From: Vibrio sp. 10N.261.45.E2
Lineage (GTDB): Bacteria > Pseudomonadota > Gammaproteobacteria > Enterobacterales > Vibrionaceae
Length of the DNA stretch: 64,000 nucleotides
Assembly: GCF_002875705.1 (NCBI RefSeq)
Contig: NZ_MCZZ01000150.1
Location: 52,730 to 116,729, forward strand
Reading direction: 5' to 3'
The notes beneath the pieces are model-generated. The model had not been told where the DNA came from and did not search any database. It saw only the letters and a program-made list of their open reading frames with translations. The translations under genes were made by a program, and so were the position numbers. Below are positions 9,373 through 18,632 of this stretch, in pieces (positions within the stretch are counted from its first letter, which is position 1; each line of letters opens with the position of its first letter).

Positions 9373-10212
9373 TTAGATCACGCCAAGCTCTCTCAGACGC
9401 TCCATTAGGTACTCGTTTGCTGTGTACTTTTCAGACAGCACAACTTCCGGTTTCGGGTGAAGGAACAGAGGCAAAGAGATACGAGACTTCTCTTGACGCT
9501 CACCTGATGGGTTGATTACACGGTGAGTCGTCGATGGGAAGTAACCACCAGATGCTTCTTGAAGCATGTCACCTATGTTGATGATCATGTTACCGAAGTC
9601 ACATGGAACATCTAACCACTCGTCGTTTTGCGCTTTAACTTGAAGGCCCGGTTCGTTTGCCGCAGGAAGAACCGTTAACAAGTTGATGTCTTCGTGTGCT
9701 GCGGCACGGATTGCACCTGGCTCTTCGTCACCTTGCATTGGTGGATAGTGAAGCACACGAAGCAGAGTCTGTTCACTGCCGTTGATCATTTCTGATAACG
9801 CAATAGAGAACTTCTCTTGTACTTCTTTGGGAGCATGAACTTCAACCCAACTTAGCAATTCTTGAGCAAACGCATTCGCACGTTGGTAGTAATCTAGAAT
9901 CTGCTCTTTAAGCTGCTCAGGAATTTGCCCCCAAGGGTATACGTGAAAGTACTCTTTGATATCTTTTACAGTGTGGCCCTTAGCCACTTCAGATACTGAA
10001 GGTGGAAAATATCCATCTTGTGTTTCAACATTAAAGTGGAAGTTCTCTTTCTCTTCAGAGATGAAAAATTGGTACCAGTTTTCGTAAATTGACTCAACAA
10101 GCTCTTTTGGGATTGGGTGGTTCTTGAGAACACCAAAACCAGTTTCACGTAGAGAGCGAACAAATTGTTCTGCTGCGTCGTCAGCAAGGTAATCGACAGT
10201 TTCCAGTTTCAT
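9373..10212 (-). CDS. 2-oxoglutarate/Fe(II)-dependent oxygenase, isopenicillin-N-synthase-like family
   Basis: A 279-aa soluble non-haem iron oxygenase. The N-terminal DIOX_N region (about 1-110) precedes a double-stranded beta-helix with the iron triad His173-X-Asp175 (AHEDINLL) and His230 (TTHRVINP). The 2-oxoglutarate-binding Arg244-X-Ser246 (SRISLPLF) is present. The fold is certain, the substrate is not: family members oxidise small amino-acid-derived or plant-hormone-like compounds, and nothing nearby points to one. The ATG at 10212 was chosen because the 11 upstream codons are not family-like and an AGAAAG sequence precedes it. Monocistronic, with its own terminator. Confidence 0.88.
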   Translation of the reverse strand: MKLETVDYLADDAAEQFVRSLRETGFGVLKNHPIPKELVESIYENWYQFFISEEKENFHFNVETQDGYFPPSVSEVAKGHTVKDIKEYFHVYPWGQIPEQLKEQILDYYQRANAFAQELLSWVEVHAPKEVQEKFSIALSEMINGSEQTLLRVLHYPPMQGDEEPGAIRAAAHEDINLLTVLPAANEPGLQVKAQNDEWLDVPCDFGNMIINIGDMLQEASGGYFPSTTHRVINPSGERQEKSRISLPLFLHPKPEVVLSEKYTANEYLMERLRELGVI

Positions 10213-10413
10213 GACTTTCTTTCTTGTTATGTAGTAATGGGGCAATTTTAAGGATCGCTTTGTTGTAAATCAAACTTTTGTGAAACTCTAGCAACTGTTT
10301 GTCTAGATACTGGGCGATAACACCCCTTTTCAACAAATCTGGTGATTAAACCTCAATTGAACACCGTTCATTATTGTGTAACACTGTTAAAAACTTCGAC
10401 GAGAGATCTTGAT

Positions 10414-11022
10414 ATGACAATCACGCCACTTGCTCAAAATCGACCATTACTGTCATTGACGACGCTGTATCTCACTGTATTTCTATTTTCAGCGTTTGCT
10501 CCGGCTTCAAGAGCTGTGTGGATTGCAGAAATCGTCCCAGCGCTTGCGATATTGGTAGGCATTTGGTGGTTATCAACAAAGCTTACATTCACTAAGACAG
10601 CCTACGTTTTGATGTTTGTCTGGCTGATCTTGCATACGATAGGCGCGAAATATACCTTCGCTGACGTGCCATTTGATTGGTTCAATAACATGATAGGTTC
10701 TGAACGCAATAACTTTGACCGTGTCGCGCATTTCTCTATTGGCCTATATGCTTACCCACTCGCTGAGTATTTAATTCGCAAGAAATTAGCACAACCGGTG
10801 TTGGCATGTTTCTTCGCACTGTTTGCAATCATGAGTGTTGCGGCTGGTTACGAGATTATTGAGTGGTGGTACGCAGAGATTGCCGGTGGTGACGAAGGCA
10901 TCGCTTTCCTAGGGTCACAAGGCGATATTTGGGATGCTCAAAAGGACATGCTTTGCGACACAACGGGGGCAATTGTCGCGTTATTACTGCTCAAGTTACA
11001 AGGGCGAGTCAGAGTCTATTAG
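10414..11022 (+). CDS. YjdF-like inner-membrane protein (DUF2238)
   Basis: A 202-aa polytopic membrane protein with about five to six hydrophobic segments. The conserved block FDRVAHFSIGLYAYPLAEY and the later GYEIIEWWYA and GSQGDIWDAQKDM are characteristic of DUF2238 proteins (E. coli YjdF). The function is unknown; clustered His, Glu and Asp residues in the membrane suggest metal or lipid chemistry, but that is inference. The ATG at 10414 has GAGAG upstream; an in-frame ATG at 10342 would add an unlikely polar tail. Ends in a terminator shared with the convergent zinc-ribbon gene. Confidence 0.82.
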   Translation: MTITPLAQNRPLLSLTTLYLTVFLFSAFAPASRAVWIAEIVPALAILVGIWWLSTKLTFTKTAYVLMFVWLILHTIGAKYTFADVPFDWFNNMIGSERNNFDRVAHFSIGLYAYPLAEYLIRKKLAQPVLACFFALFAIMSVAAGYEIIEWWYAEIAGGDEGIAFLGSQGDIWDAQKDMLCDTTGAIVALLLLKLQGRVRVY

Positions 11023-11056
11023 TTCAAAGCTCTCGCTTAGCCTGAATTCAGGTTTG

Positions 11057-11097
11057 AAATGCCACAGCACATATGACATGTACTGTGGCATTTTTTA
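11057..11097. terminator. Terminator overlapping the end of the zinc-ribbon gene
   Basis: The stem AATGCCACAG / CTGTGGCATT is followed by T6 on the plus strand. The 3' edge overlaps the stop codon of the convergent zinc-ribbon gene. Confidence 0.8.
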
Positions 11098-11346
11098 TTT
11101 CATTGTTACCTTGCCACCAACAAACTTGTAGGCTGGCGTACCTCGTACTAAGGTGTCTCGCGCGAATTCAATCCCGCATTCAGGACACACACATGGTTCT
11201 GTCGTGAAATCTTCGACTATACGCTCCTTAAAACATTTCACGAGTGCTCCCTTGCCACCTTTCCGATACTTAAAAAGCTGCGTTTTACATTTCGCACAGA
11301 AAACCTGAACTGTTTTGGTCGGTTGTTTCTTGTTTGGTTTAGCCAT
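11095..11346 (-). CDS. Small zinc-ribbon protein
   Basis: An 83-aa basic protein with two Cys pairs, CAKC (about residues 17-20) and CPEC (about 54-57), separated by a lysine-rich linker. This layout fits a rubredoxin-like zinc ribbon that could bind nucleic acid. Such conserved hypothetical proteins occur widely in Vibrio. No catalytic motif is present. The start ATG begins MAKPNKK and the stop lies inside the terminator of the facing gene. Lies 21 bases downstream of the EamA gene on the same strand and may be cotranscribed with it. Confidence 0.75.
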   Translation of the reverse strand: MAKPNKKQPTKTVQVFCAKCKTQLFKYRKGGKGALVKCFKERIVEDFTTEPCVCPECGIEFARDTLVRGTPAYKFVGGKVTMK

Positions 11347-11367
11347 AAAAGTTAATGATTGAACTCT

Positions 11368-12273
11368 TTATTTCTTAAGTTTAGGTGCGACAAGAACTAA
11401 GCTTATCCCGAGTAAAATAACGGTCGATGAGATAACAAATTGCATGGTGACCGACTCAGAGAGTAACAATACGCCACCAAGTGTCGCGATAACTGGAACA
11501 GAAAGCTGTGCAATGGATGCGACGACGGTATTCAGCTTTTTCACGACGTAATACCATAAGCTATATCCCACACCAGAAGCGACTGAACCCGATATAACCG
11601 CGTAAATCAAACCTTGCTCCGTAATAGACACTTGAGACAATGCATTTGGTATTACAGTTAGAACGCTTATACCCGCAAGGATAACTAGCGAGCTGAATCC
11701 AAAGTTAGCAGTGGTCGACTGGAGGGCGTTTGACGATTTCTTTCCTGCCAACGTGTAAACACCCCACCCAACCCCGGCTAGCGACATCAATATAATAGAG
11801 ACTAGATCTGGAGAGCGTGTAGATTCAGTCGGCATGAGTAAGTAAACGAGACCGGCGACAGACAACAAACAACCGCACCACTCAAGCGATGACATTCTGT
11901 TTCCAGAGAACAAGTGGGCGGCAATCATCGTAAATTGAACGGCGACAAACAACACCAGAGCACCAAGACCTGCGCCAAGCTCTAAGTAAGCAAATGAGAA
12001 ACCAAACATATACACGAGCAGTGACAATGTTGAAGTGAATTGAAACTGTGATTTAAGCTTTGTGTATACAAGTGTTTTGCTTGTTGACTCACGTTTAGGC
12101 TTAGATTTGGAAGATAAAGTCAATAAAATCAGAAGAGTCAGCGCGCCAGACAAGATGCGCACGATCGAAAAGCTCAAAGGATCAATCGTTTGATCCATTA
12201 AGGCCCAGCGACACAAAACTGAATTGGCAGCGAATGCCACCAGCGTAATAAATGTGACCATCAGAGTTTGCAT
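11368..12273 (-). CDS. EamA/DMT-family transporter (probable metabolite exporter)
   Basis: A 301-aa inner-membrane protein with about ten hydrophobic helices arranged as two repeats of five, typical of the drug/metabolite transporter superfamily. EamA signatures include the N-terminal NSVLCRWAL and the second-repeat GVGYSLWYYVVKKL. Family members usually export amino acids, nucleosides or small drugs; the substrate here cannot be read from sequence. It follows the SgrR-like regulator by only 48 bases on the same strand with no terminator between, so an operon is likely and the regulator may sense the exported compound. Confidence 0.85.
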   Translation of the reverse strand: MQTLMVTFITLVAFAANSVLCRWALMDQTIDPLSFSIVRILSGALTLLILLTLSSKSKPKRESTSKTLVYTKLKSQFQFTSTLSLLVYMFGFSFAYLELGAGLGALVLFVAVQFTMIAAHLFSGNRMSSLEWCGCLLSVAGLVYLLMPTESTRSPDLVSIILMSLAGVGWGVYTLAGKKSSNALQSTTANFGFSSLVILAGISVLTVIPNALSQVSITEQGLIYAVISGSVASGVGYSLWYYVVKKLNTVVASIAQLSVPVIATLGGVLLLSESVTMQFVISSTVILLGISLVLVAPKLKK

Positions 12274-12321
12274 CGTGTTGTCCTAATTAAGTTGTTTGAT
12301 CCTAATAAGTGTTCTTGGATT

Positions 12322-14013
12322 TCAATCAACGTCAGGCTTTACCCAAACTTGGCTAAAGTCGAACCAACCTAATGCATTACATTTCGCGTTTTGCAGCGTA
12401 CCACATTGGTCTTTATTAACGCCTAACCAGCAATGGAACATTGGAATCAATTGATTGCTTTGAACCAGTTGTTTACCTAACTGTCTCGCGGGAAATTGCT
12501 CGAATTCACCTGAACGCCAACGGTCAATCATGTGGCACCATTGGTCGAAGTCTTCTGCAGGGCTCGATTCATCAAGAAAGCTGTAATCCATCAGCCAGCC
12601 GGCCAATGCATCGTCTCTATTGTTGGCAATACCCATCGGGTTAATCCAAATATCAACATCATCGGCGTGCGGAGGATCAGTTTCGTAACCGTAAAGATCG
12701 ACATCAACATTATATTGTTTCAGCACTGTCACAATCGCCTTCGCCAGTGTTGGAAACATTGGGTGTTGGCATTGGAACGCCAATCTTATAACGGGTTTGA
12801 TGTTTGCTGGTGGACAAACGGGCACTTTCAACTTTATGTCATACCAACCGGGCTTAATTCCATAAGCGTGTAGCACGCCCAAATCAATAACGGTCTCTTT
12901 AGGAATATGCACAAACAGATCAGCAGCGTTCAAGGCGTTAGATAAAAACTGCGCCCATGCGGGATCTTGAGCAATGCCCTTCTTTCTATTGAGTAGTAAA
13001 TATGTGCAGCCAGGATCAAGTTCAACTTCATCGCTATCGCCACGGTCGGCCATTACAGGCTTAGACAAGCTTGGATAAACCATTGAAGAATACGCTTCAT
13101 CGACCACCCAAACTTCAACGCGATCAATCAGTGGTCTAAAGCCAAAATATCCATTGAAAGCCGTTAAAACGAGTTGTTTTTCGTCATTTTTTTCAATGCG
13201 ATAAGGGCCAGTACCGATCGGACGAATATCGTAATCTTCACCACGCAAAATCATCGGCAAAGTAACTTTAGCGACAGATTCAGTTAGCGCTAACGGGAAA
13301 TATTTATCAGGACGTGTGAGAAAGACATCAACCACGCAATTGGCCGGGGAAGAGACATCTTTGATATGCGAAAACATGTTGAGAGGTTCGAGCGCAAGAA
13401 GTGTATCCACAACATGATTGGTTAACAGAGGCTCTCCGTTATGAAAACGAACACCTGGTCTCAAAAAGAAGCGCCATTGGTGATCATTGATCTTTTGCCA
13501 TGAATGAGCAAGGTCTGGCTGGAGCTGATCGTGCTCATCTAAACGTGTTAAGCCGCTGAATACCTGGCAAGCGATATGTTGCTCTGAACGTCGCATCGAC
13601 TTGGTAGGGTTCAGCATCGAAAGTGGACGGTAATAAGGCAAGCGAATAACTTGTTCGCCTTCTTGATACTGCACGCCCAAGTAATTTTGTATAACTTGGG
13701 TAAGCTTGGCAGCATTGTGATCAAGCACTGACAATGCTTGTCCGATTTTACCTTCTTCTAAGTAGCGACGAGCGAGGTTTTCACTAACATCACAACGGTT
13801 CTGCTTAAAAATAAGCTGAGATAATTTGCCCCGTCCCGCTGCTGGTAACCACTCTACCCACCCTTCTTCTTCGAGCTTATTGAGGACCATTCGGGCATTA
13901 CGACGCGTACAACAGAGCACATCGGTGATGTCATCGAGCTGGACATCAGAATCTTTACCGTCAAAGTATTCAAAAAGGGTTTCAAATTGAACGCGAAGTC
14001 TTGGACTGCTCAT
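12322..14013 (-). CDS. SgrR-family transcriptional regulator (HTH fused to solute-binding domain)
   Basis: A 563-aa protein with an N-terminal winged-helix SgrR_N domain (about residues 1-115, DVLCCTRRNARMVLNKLEEEGWVEW) joined to a family 5 extracellular-solute-binding fold (about 150-470, RPGVRFHNGEPLLTNHVVDTL). In E. coli SgrR senses sugar-phosphate stress and activates the sRNA sgrS and the setA exporter. Here no sgrS-like element can be seen, and the downstream gene is an EamA exporter instead of SetA. The ligand is therefore open: a peptide, sugar phosphate or other metabolite. The promoter must lie in the 154-base gap upstream. Confidence 0.88.
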   Translation of the reverse strand: MSSPRLRVQFETLFEYFDGKDSDVQLDDITDVLCCTRRNARMVLNKLEEEGWVEWLPAAGRGKLSQLIFKQNRCDVSENLARRYLEEGKIGQALSVLDHNAAKLTQVIQNYLGVQYQEGEQVIRLPYYRPLSMLNPTKSMRRSEQHIACQVFSGLTRLDEHDQLQPDLAHSWQKINDHQWRFFLRPGVRFHNGEPLLTNHVVDTLLALEPLNMFSHIKDVSSPANCVVDVFLTRPDKYFPLALTESVAKVTLPMILRGEDYDIRPIGTGPYRIEKNDEKQLVLTAFNGYFGFRPLIDRVEVWVVDEAYSSMVYPSLSKPVMADRGDSDEVELDPGCTYLLLNRKKGIAQDPAWAQFLSNALNAADLFVHIPKETVIDLGVLHAYGIKPGWYDIKLKVPVCPPANIKPVIRLAFQCQHPMFPTLAKAIVTVLKQYNVDVDLYGYETDPPHADDVDIWINPMGIANNRDDALAGWLMDYSFLDESSPAEDFDQWCHMIDRWRSGEFEQFPARQLGKQLVQSNQLIPMFHCWLGVNKDQCGTLQNAKCNALGWFDFSQVWVKPDVD

Positions 14014-14167
14014 AAAGAGGAAAACTTATTCAAAGGACATTGAATTTAGTTTCCTTATTTTAATATGTAAAATCAATCTTACTGACATAATTTTATTGTG
14101 AATTATTGAGTATGACATCCTGAGACGCTTTTCAACATGAATGGTTAAGTACTTTAGCAGTAAAGGA

Positions 14168-14401
14168 TTACATCACATCGCAGCCAATCTCATTGGCGAT
14201 TTCACAGAGCTGTTGTTCATCGTCTAATTTTATCGACCATTTACACTCAGAACCGTTGGCTGAAATGACATTTGCCCCTTTTCCGATCAGTTGAATTGCA
14301 TCAACCTGAGCTTGCAGCGTAACTTTATGTTCACCATCTAAACGAACCACCAATTCATGTGCGGTTGCGATGACTTTTCCACTTTTAAACGTTATGACCA
14401 T
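14168..14401 (-). CDS. Small conserved Vibrio protein, probably DUF3389
   Basis: A 77-aa acidic protein predicted to be mostly beta-strand, without signal peptide or membrane segment. Sequence style (MVITFKSGKVIATAHELVVRL) matches what I recall of the Vibrio-restricted DUF3389 family; that assignment is from memory. No function is known. Lies 72 bases downstream of the hot-dog thioesterase gene and could be cotranscribed with it. Confidence 0.65.
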   Translation of the reverse strand: MVITFKSGKVIATAHELVVRLDGEHKVTLQAQVDAIQLIGKGANVISANGSECKWSIKLDDEQQLCEIANEIGCDVM

Positions 14402-14473
14402 TATTTTCTCGGGCTACTTCAAATACAAATTGCTTATTCTAAATTTAATAAGAGTTGACTGCTTCCCACTCTA

Positions 14474-14899
14474 TTATCGTTTATGTTTCTTCACGGCAAT
14501 GGTTAAGCGACTTGTACAAACTAAGCGTTGGCGCTCATCAGTGATATTGATCTGCCATACTTGAGTAGAGACACCCAAGTGAATAGGCTCAGCAGTACCA
14601 ATAACGTGGCCTTCGCGCATTGACCTTACGTGGTTCGCATTGATATCGAGACCAACGCAATAGTAGCCTTCTGGTACACAAAAGTTTGCAGCCAATGAGC
14701 CAAGCGTTTCTGCTAGCACCACCGATGCGCCGCCATGAAGCATACCCAGTGGCTGGTGCGTAAAATGACAAACCGGCATGGTTGCCACCAAAGAGTTGTC
14801 GTTTACTTCGGTGTAAACAATATTGAGGTGTTCAATTAAGGTATTTTTTGAGGTCGCGTTGAAGGTATCTAGGTCAACGGGCTTTTTCCAAATACTCAT
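14474..14899 (-). CDS. Hot-dog fold acyl-CoA thioesterase (YdiI/PaaI-like)
   Basis: A 141-aa single hot-dog domain. The family signature QPLGMLHGGASVVLAETLGS contains the HGG turn and the catalytic Glu in LAETLGS, as in YdiI (MenI) and EntH. YdiI hydrolyses 1,4-dihydroxy-2-naphthoyl-CoA in menaquinone synthesis, whereas EntH proofreads enterobactin assembly. Without men or ent neighbours the substrate is undecided, though YdiI-like is the closer match by motif. Divergent from the M48 protease gene. Confidence 0.85.
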   Translation of the reverse strand: MSIWKKPVDLDTFNATSKNTLIEHLNIVYTEVNDNSLVATMPVCHFTHQPLGMLHGGASVVLAETLGSLAANFCVPEGYYCVGLDINANHVRSMREGHVIGTAEPIHLGVSTQVWQINITDERQRLVCTSRLTIAVKKHKR

Positions 14900-15037
14900 G
14901 TGGGTTCCTTAATTATTAATCTTGTTATAGCGGGCATAGCTTTTTCTGTATTACCGCTGTTAGTTATCTTACAGCCCTTAGCTATTACGCAAGTTGATGT
15001 TAACATGCATAAAAACCGAATACACAGAGGATATTGT

Positions 15038-15826
15038 ATGACGTCATGGATGAAGTTTGCCTCGCTTCTCACACTTGCAGGCCTAACTGCGTGTAGCGCT
15101 TCTCCGACAGGCAGAAACCAATTACTGCTTTTTTCAGATAAAGACATGTCTCAGCTTGGGGCACAGTCTTTCGAACAAATGAAGAAAGAACAGCCCATCA
15201 GCAAAGATGCCAAAACCAACGCTTATGTACAGTGTGTCGCGAACAGCATCACTCAATATATTCCTAAACAAGGCTTTAGTGAATGGGAAGTCGTTGTCTT
15301 TGATAGTGACCAAGTGAATGCATTCGCCCTACCTGGCGGGAAAATCGGTGTATACACTGGGTTACTTAAGGTTGCAGTAAATCAAGACCAACTCGCGACG
15401 GTTATTGGACACGAAGTGGCACACGTTTTAGCTGACCACAGTAATGAGCGTCTATCTCAATCTCAAATCGCTAATACTGGCTTATCTATTACTAGCGTCG
15501 CGTTAGGCGCATCAGAGTACAAAGAATATCAAGGTATGACGATGGCGGCGTTAGGTTTAGGCGTTCAGTATGGCGTTATTCTACCCTATGGCCGAACCCA
15601 AGAATCTGAAGCCGATGTAGTTGGTTTAGAGTATATGGCTCAAGCAGGGTTCGATCCAAGCCAAAGTGTCAACTTGTGGCAGAACATGGCGAAAGCGTCA
15701 GGTGGTAACCAACCGCCCGAATTGCTTTCTACGCACCCTTCCCACAGTACGCGTATTAAAGATCTACAAGCGACGATAAAAACGCTTCCTCAATCGAGTT
15801 CTCCAAGACCAAATTGCAAAGCGTAA
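15038..15826 (+). CDS. M48-family metalloprotease lipoprotein (LoiP-like)
   Basis: A 262-aa periplasmic zinc protease anchored as a lipoprotein. The lipobox LTAC puts the lipidated cysteine at residue 19. The zinc site HEVAH (125-129) and the downstream glutamate in ESEAD complete the M48 core. Members such as LoiP and BepA degrade or assist outer-membrane proteins; no TPR domain is present, so this is LoiP-like rather than BepA. The ATG at 15038 was chosen because AGAGG lies seven bases upstream and it gives a compact signal peptide; an open frame extends back to 14900 but would add a hydrophobic stretch without a ribosome site. Confidence 0.88.
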   Translation: MTSWMKFASLLTLAGLTACSASPTGRNQLLLFSDKDMSQLGAQSFEQMKKEQPISKDAKTNAYVQCVANSITQYIPKQGFSEWEVVVFDSDQVNAFALPGGKIGVYTGLLKVAVNQDQLATVIGHEVAHVLADHSNERLSQSQIANTGLSITSVALGASEYKEYQGMTMAALGLGVQYGVILPYGRTQESEADVVGLEYMAQAGFDPSQSVNLWQNMAKASGGNQPPELLSTHPSHSTRIKDLQATIKTLPQSSSPRPNCKA

Positions 15827-15857
15827 TCTAATTTATAATCGCCTAGCTAGGTTGAAA

Positions 15858-15896
15858 CAAAAATGCCCTATCCAGATTGGTTAGGGCATTTTTTGG
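15858..15896. terminator. Terminator between convergent M48 and M50 protease genes
   Basis: The stem AATGCCCTA / TAGGGCATT with a 10-base loop is followed by T6 on the plus strand and T-rich sequence on the minus strand. Likely serves both genes. Confidence 0.85.
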
Positions 15897-15919
15897 TTCC
15901 GACAACTGCTATCAACTTA

Positions 15920-17002
15920 TCAAGTACCAAGAATTTGTAATGGTAAACTCAATAACTGATCACCGGTCGATGCGAAATACCAGATAACGCCTATTAAGCT
16001 GCTTACTAAACCCACATACCAAACGAACGACACGACTTGACCATATTTATCTAGTGGCAACAAGTGACTGTGATGACGCCCTTTCCATTCGAATAGTATT
16101 TCAACACTGCCCATGATCAATAAGAAGCCAAACAGAGTTAGATTCAACTGATAACTCAATACCACGCCCGCAACGGCCGCCGCGACACACAGTACAATAC
16201 CAAGCACGCTGTTCATTGAAAAACTGATGCTTTTTAGTACATGTCCACCGTCGAGAGGCAAAATGGGCAAAAGATTAAACAGATTTAATAAAGCGTTAAA
16301 TACGGCAAGCCCTGCGAAGAACATTTCGCCAGTAGCCCAATACAAAACTATAAATACTAACGACAATATCAGACCGAACAAAGGCCCCATGATTGAGATA
16401 ACCACATCTTGCCAGCGTGTATTAATCTTTTCGTCGGATAACGCCAAACCACCTAGAAATGGTATCAAATAGATACCTTTGGTCTTCATACCAAAGTATT
16501 TCATCGCTCTAATATGCCCGTACTCATGAAACATTAAACAAGCAATTAAGGCCAAAGCAAACTGAATTGAAAATAGCCATGAATAGGCAGCTAAACTCGC
16601 AGAAGCAAGCACAACTTTAATTAGCTTGGCGCTTTTCAGCGCTTTCATACCAAGTGACACCAGACCAATTAAGCTAAAACGCTTTTCAGGCTTTGGCGCA
16701 ACAACCGGAGTTTGTTGCTCGATATCTTTAGTATTTCGATTGCCTTCGGTGATGGTTTGACCATTCACAGATGCTTTATACGTCATCTCAAATGGTTGCC
16801 ACTGAACGGTGGATTCAACGTGACACTGCAACGTTTCTTCGCCAGCGCGTAGTGTAAATTCGTGTGTTCGTGCATCTTCTTGGTTTGTGGTCGCGTTTAA
16901 CTGAGACACCAGAGTATTGTCCCAATATAACTGTTGCCACCCTGCCATTGACCCCTCTAAACGAAGTGGCTTACCAAGAAACTCTATCGCGAGTAATTCC
17001 AA
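15920..17002 (-). CDS. M50-family membrane metalloprotease (site-2-protease type)
   Basis: A 360-aa protein. The N-terminal soluble part (about 1-105) has no recognised domain. It is followed by about six membrane helices carrying the zinc motif HEYGH (159-163) and the second-ligand motif LPILPLDGG with Asp251. No PDZ domain is present, unlike RseP. Such proteases cut within membranes, often to release anti-sigma or regulatory factors; the substrate here is unknown. An M48 protease lies convergent next door, making a small envelope-protease pair by position only. Confidence 0.85.
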   Translation of the reverse strand: MELLAIEFLGKPLRLEGSMAGWQQLYWDNTLVSQLNATTNQEDARTHEFTLRAGEETLQCHVESTVQWQPFEMTYKASVNGQTITEGNRNTKDIEQQTPVVAPKPEKRFSLIGLVSLGMKALKSAKLIKVVLASASLAAYSWLFSIQFALALIACLMFHEYGHIRAMKYFGMKTKGIYLIPFLGGLALSDEKINTRWQDVVISIMGPLFGLILSLVFIVLYWATGEMFFAGLAVFNALLNLFNLLPILPLDGGHVLKSISFSMNSVLGIVLCVAAAVAGVVLSYQLNLTLFGFLLIMGSVEILFEWKGRHHSHLLPLDKYGQVVSFVWYVGLVSSLIGVIWYFASTGDQLLSLPLQILGT

Positions 17003-17133
17003 ACTTAAATTCCAATTTAATGACTTCTAACGAGAGTCGACATTATGCCGATTTAGCGATCGGCGGTAAACAGAAACAAAGTTGTTACATATTGAGCAAT
17101 TGAACACTATTTGAACTAATAACCAGTATAAAC

Positions 17134-17150
17134 ATTCTGGTCACACCTCC
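17134..17150. promoter_or_regulatory. FadR-box-like sequence upstream of fadL
   Basis: CTGGTCACACC at 17137-17147 differs by one base from the FadR core CTGGTCNGACC. FadR repression of fadL is established in E. coli and Vibrio. It lies about 210 bases upstream of the start codon. An inverted repeat AACCACA / TGTGGTT at 17151-17178 follows directly. Not verified by a matrix scan. Confidence 0.45.
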
Positions 17151-17359
17151 AACCACACATAAATCATTGATTGTGGTTATATTATCAGTGTTAAAGTGCC
17201 GCCCCTTAAAAATATAACCTCAAAAAATAACAACTCTTTCTTTGACTTTATATTAAACATGAATTTAACATGCCATTTACATTAGAGCTTCAACACCAAC
17301 AATGCTCATTGTGTTTTCAAACCATAATAACGAAATTCGATGCCCTAGGAGGGTCAAGG

Positions 17360-18619
17360 ATGAAAACAATACAACGCTCTCTCGTTTCACTTTCAGTACT
17401 ATTTGCATGCAACTCACTTGCAGCTGGTTTCCAAGTTGCTGAGCATTCAGCCTCAGGTCTTGGTCGTGCCTTTTCAGGTGAAGGTGCAGTAGCTGACAAT
17501 GCGAGTGTGCTCGCGAGAAACCCCGCCGCAATGACCCTATTTGATACAGCCCAATTTTCAGGCGCGGTTTCTATCGTTGATCCAGAAGTGGATATTACTC
17601 AAAACAATGTTCCCGGTTCCGGTGGACAGAGCCAAGTATCTAAAGACGTTGCACCACTGCAAGTTGTTCCTGCCGCTTACTATATCAGCCCAATCAACGA
17701 TAAATGGGCTTGGGGCATTGGTATGTTCTCTAACTATGGAGTTGCTACCGATTACCCAGACGATATTTATGCTGGTGATCTTGCCGGTGATACTTCACTT
17801 GTGTCAGTGAACCTAAACCCAAATGTGGCGTATCGAATTAATGACCAGTTCAGTGTTGGTGTGGGTGCAAACCTTGTTTACGCCGAGGCTGAACTTAATC
17901 GTCACCAGGGTTCTATATCGAACATAACTGGCGATCCTGCTTCTACAAAACTGATTAGCATGACAGGCGAAACCTTTGCGTTTGGTTGGAACGTAGGCGC
18001 GTTATATGAACTGAATGAAAACAATCGATTCTCTATCGCTTATCGTTCAGAAGTGGACCTAGATTTTGATGATGGCGACTTCAGCGATTACACGGGTAGC
18101 ATCGTACAAGGCAGTGCAACGACCACAACCGGTCGTCTAAAAATTACATTACCTTCGATCATTGAGATTTCAGCTTTCCACCAACTCACCGATCAATGGG
18201 CTATCCATTATGGCTGGCAACAAACGGGTTGGAGTAGCTTTAAAGAGCTCAAAGCGACGAGCTCAGATTGCGCAAATGGCGAGTGCTTCAAAAAGACAGA
18301 AGATTACGACGACAATAACCGTTACTCACTGGGTGCTACTTACCAGTTGAACCAAGCATGGACATTAAGAGCAGGTCTTGCTTATGACGAGCAAGCAGGC
18401 AAAGCGACGTTAAGTATTCCTGATAGCGACCGTTTCTGGTACAGCGCAGGTTTGACTTATCAGTACAGCCCTAACCTTTCAATCGATGCTGGTTTCGCTC
18501 TTGTTCAAAGTAAAGAAGGTGATTTCACTGAAACCAATGAACTTGGTCAGGAACTTGAATTCTCTGGTGATGCAGTAGCTTACCTATCGGCAATTCAAAT
18601 GAACTACACCTTCAACTAA
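17360..18619 (+). CDS. fadL: FadL-family outer-membrane fatty-acid porin
   Basis: A 419-aa beta-barrel that imports long-chain fatty acids. The signal peptide ends near SLAAG. The mature N-terminus GFQVAEHSASGLGRAFSGEGA and the NPAAM motif are the FadL hatch signature. The C-terminus ends in YTFN, slightly unlike the usual terminal Phe. The ATG at 17360 has a strong AGGAGG-type ribosome site ten bases upstream, so the longer frame from 17270 is rejected. It is followed 13 bases later by a VolA-like lipase, the same pair described in V. cholerae, where VolA releases fatty acids from lysophosphatidylcholine and FadL takes them up. Confidence 0.93.
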   Translation: MKTIQRSLVSLSVLFACNSLAAGFQVAEHSASGLGRAFSGEGAVADNASVLARNPAAMTLFDTAQFSGAVSIVDPEVDITQNNVPGSGGQSQVSKDVAPLQVVPAAYYISPINDKWAWGIGMFSNYGVATDYPDDIYAGDLAGDTSLVSVNLNPNVAYRINDQFSVGVGANLVYAEAELNRHQGSISNITGDPASTKLISMTGETFAFGWNVGALYELNENNRFSIAYRSEVDLDFDDGDFSDYTGSIVQGSATTTTGRLKITLPSIIEISAFHQLTDQWAIHYGWQQTGWSSFKELKATSSDCANGECFKKTEDYDDNNRYSLGATYQLNQAWTLRAGLAYDEQAGKATLSIPDSDRFWYSAGLTYQYSPNLSIDAGFALVQSKEGDFTETNELGQELEFSGDAVAYLSAIQMNYTFN

Positions 18620-18632
18620 ACGGAATTTAAAC

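Noticed and set aside
14014..14167. Search for an sgrS small RNA beside the SgrR-like gene
   Set aside because: No terminator hairpin or T run typical of sgrS is visible in this gap.
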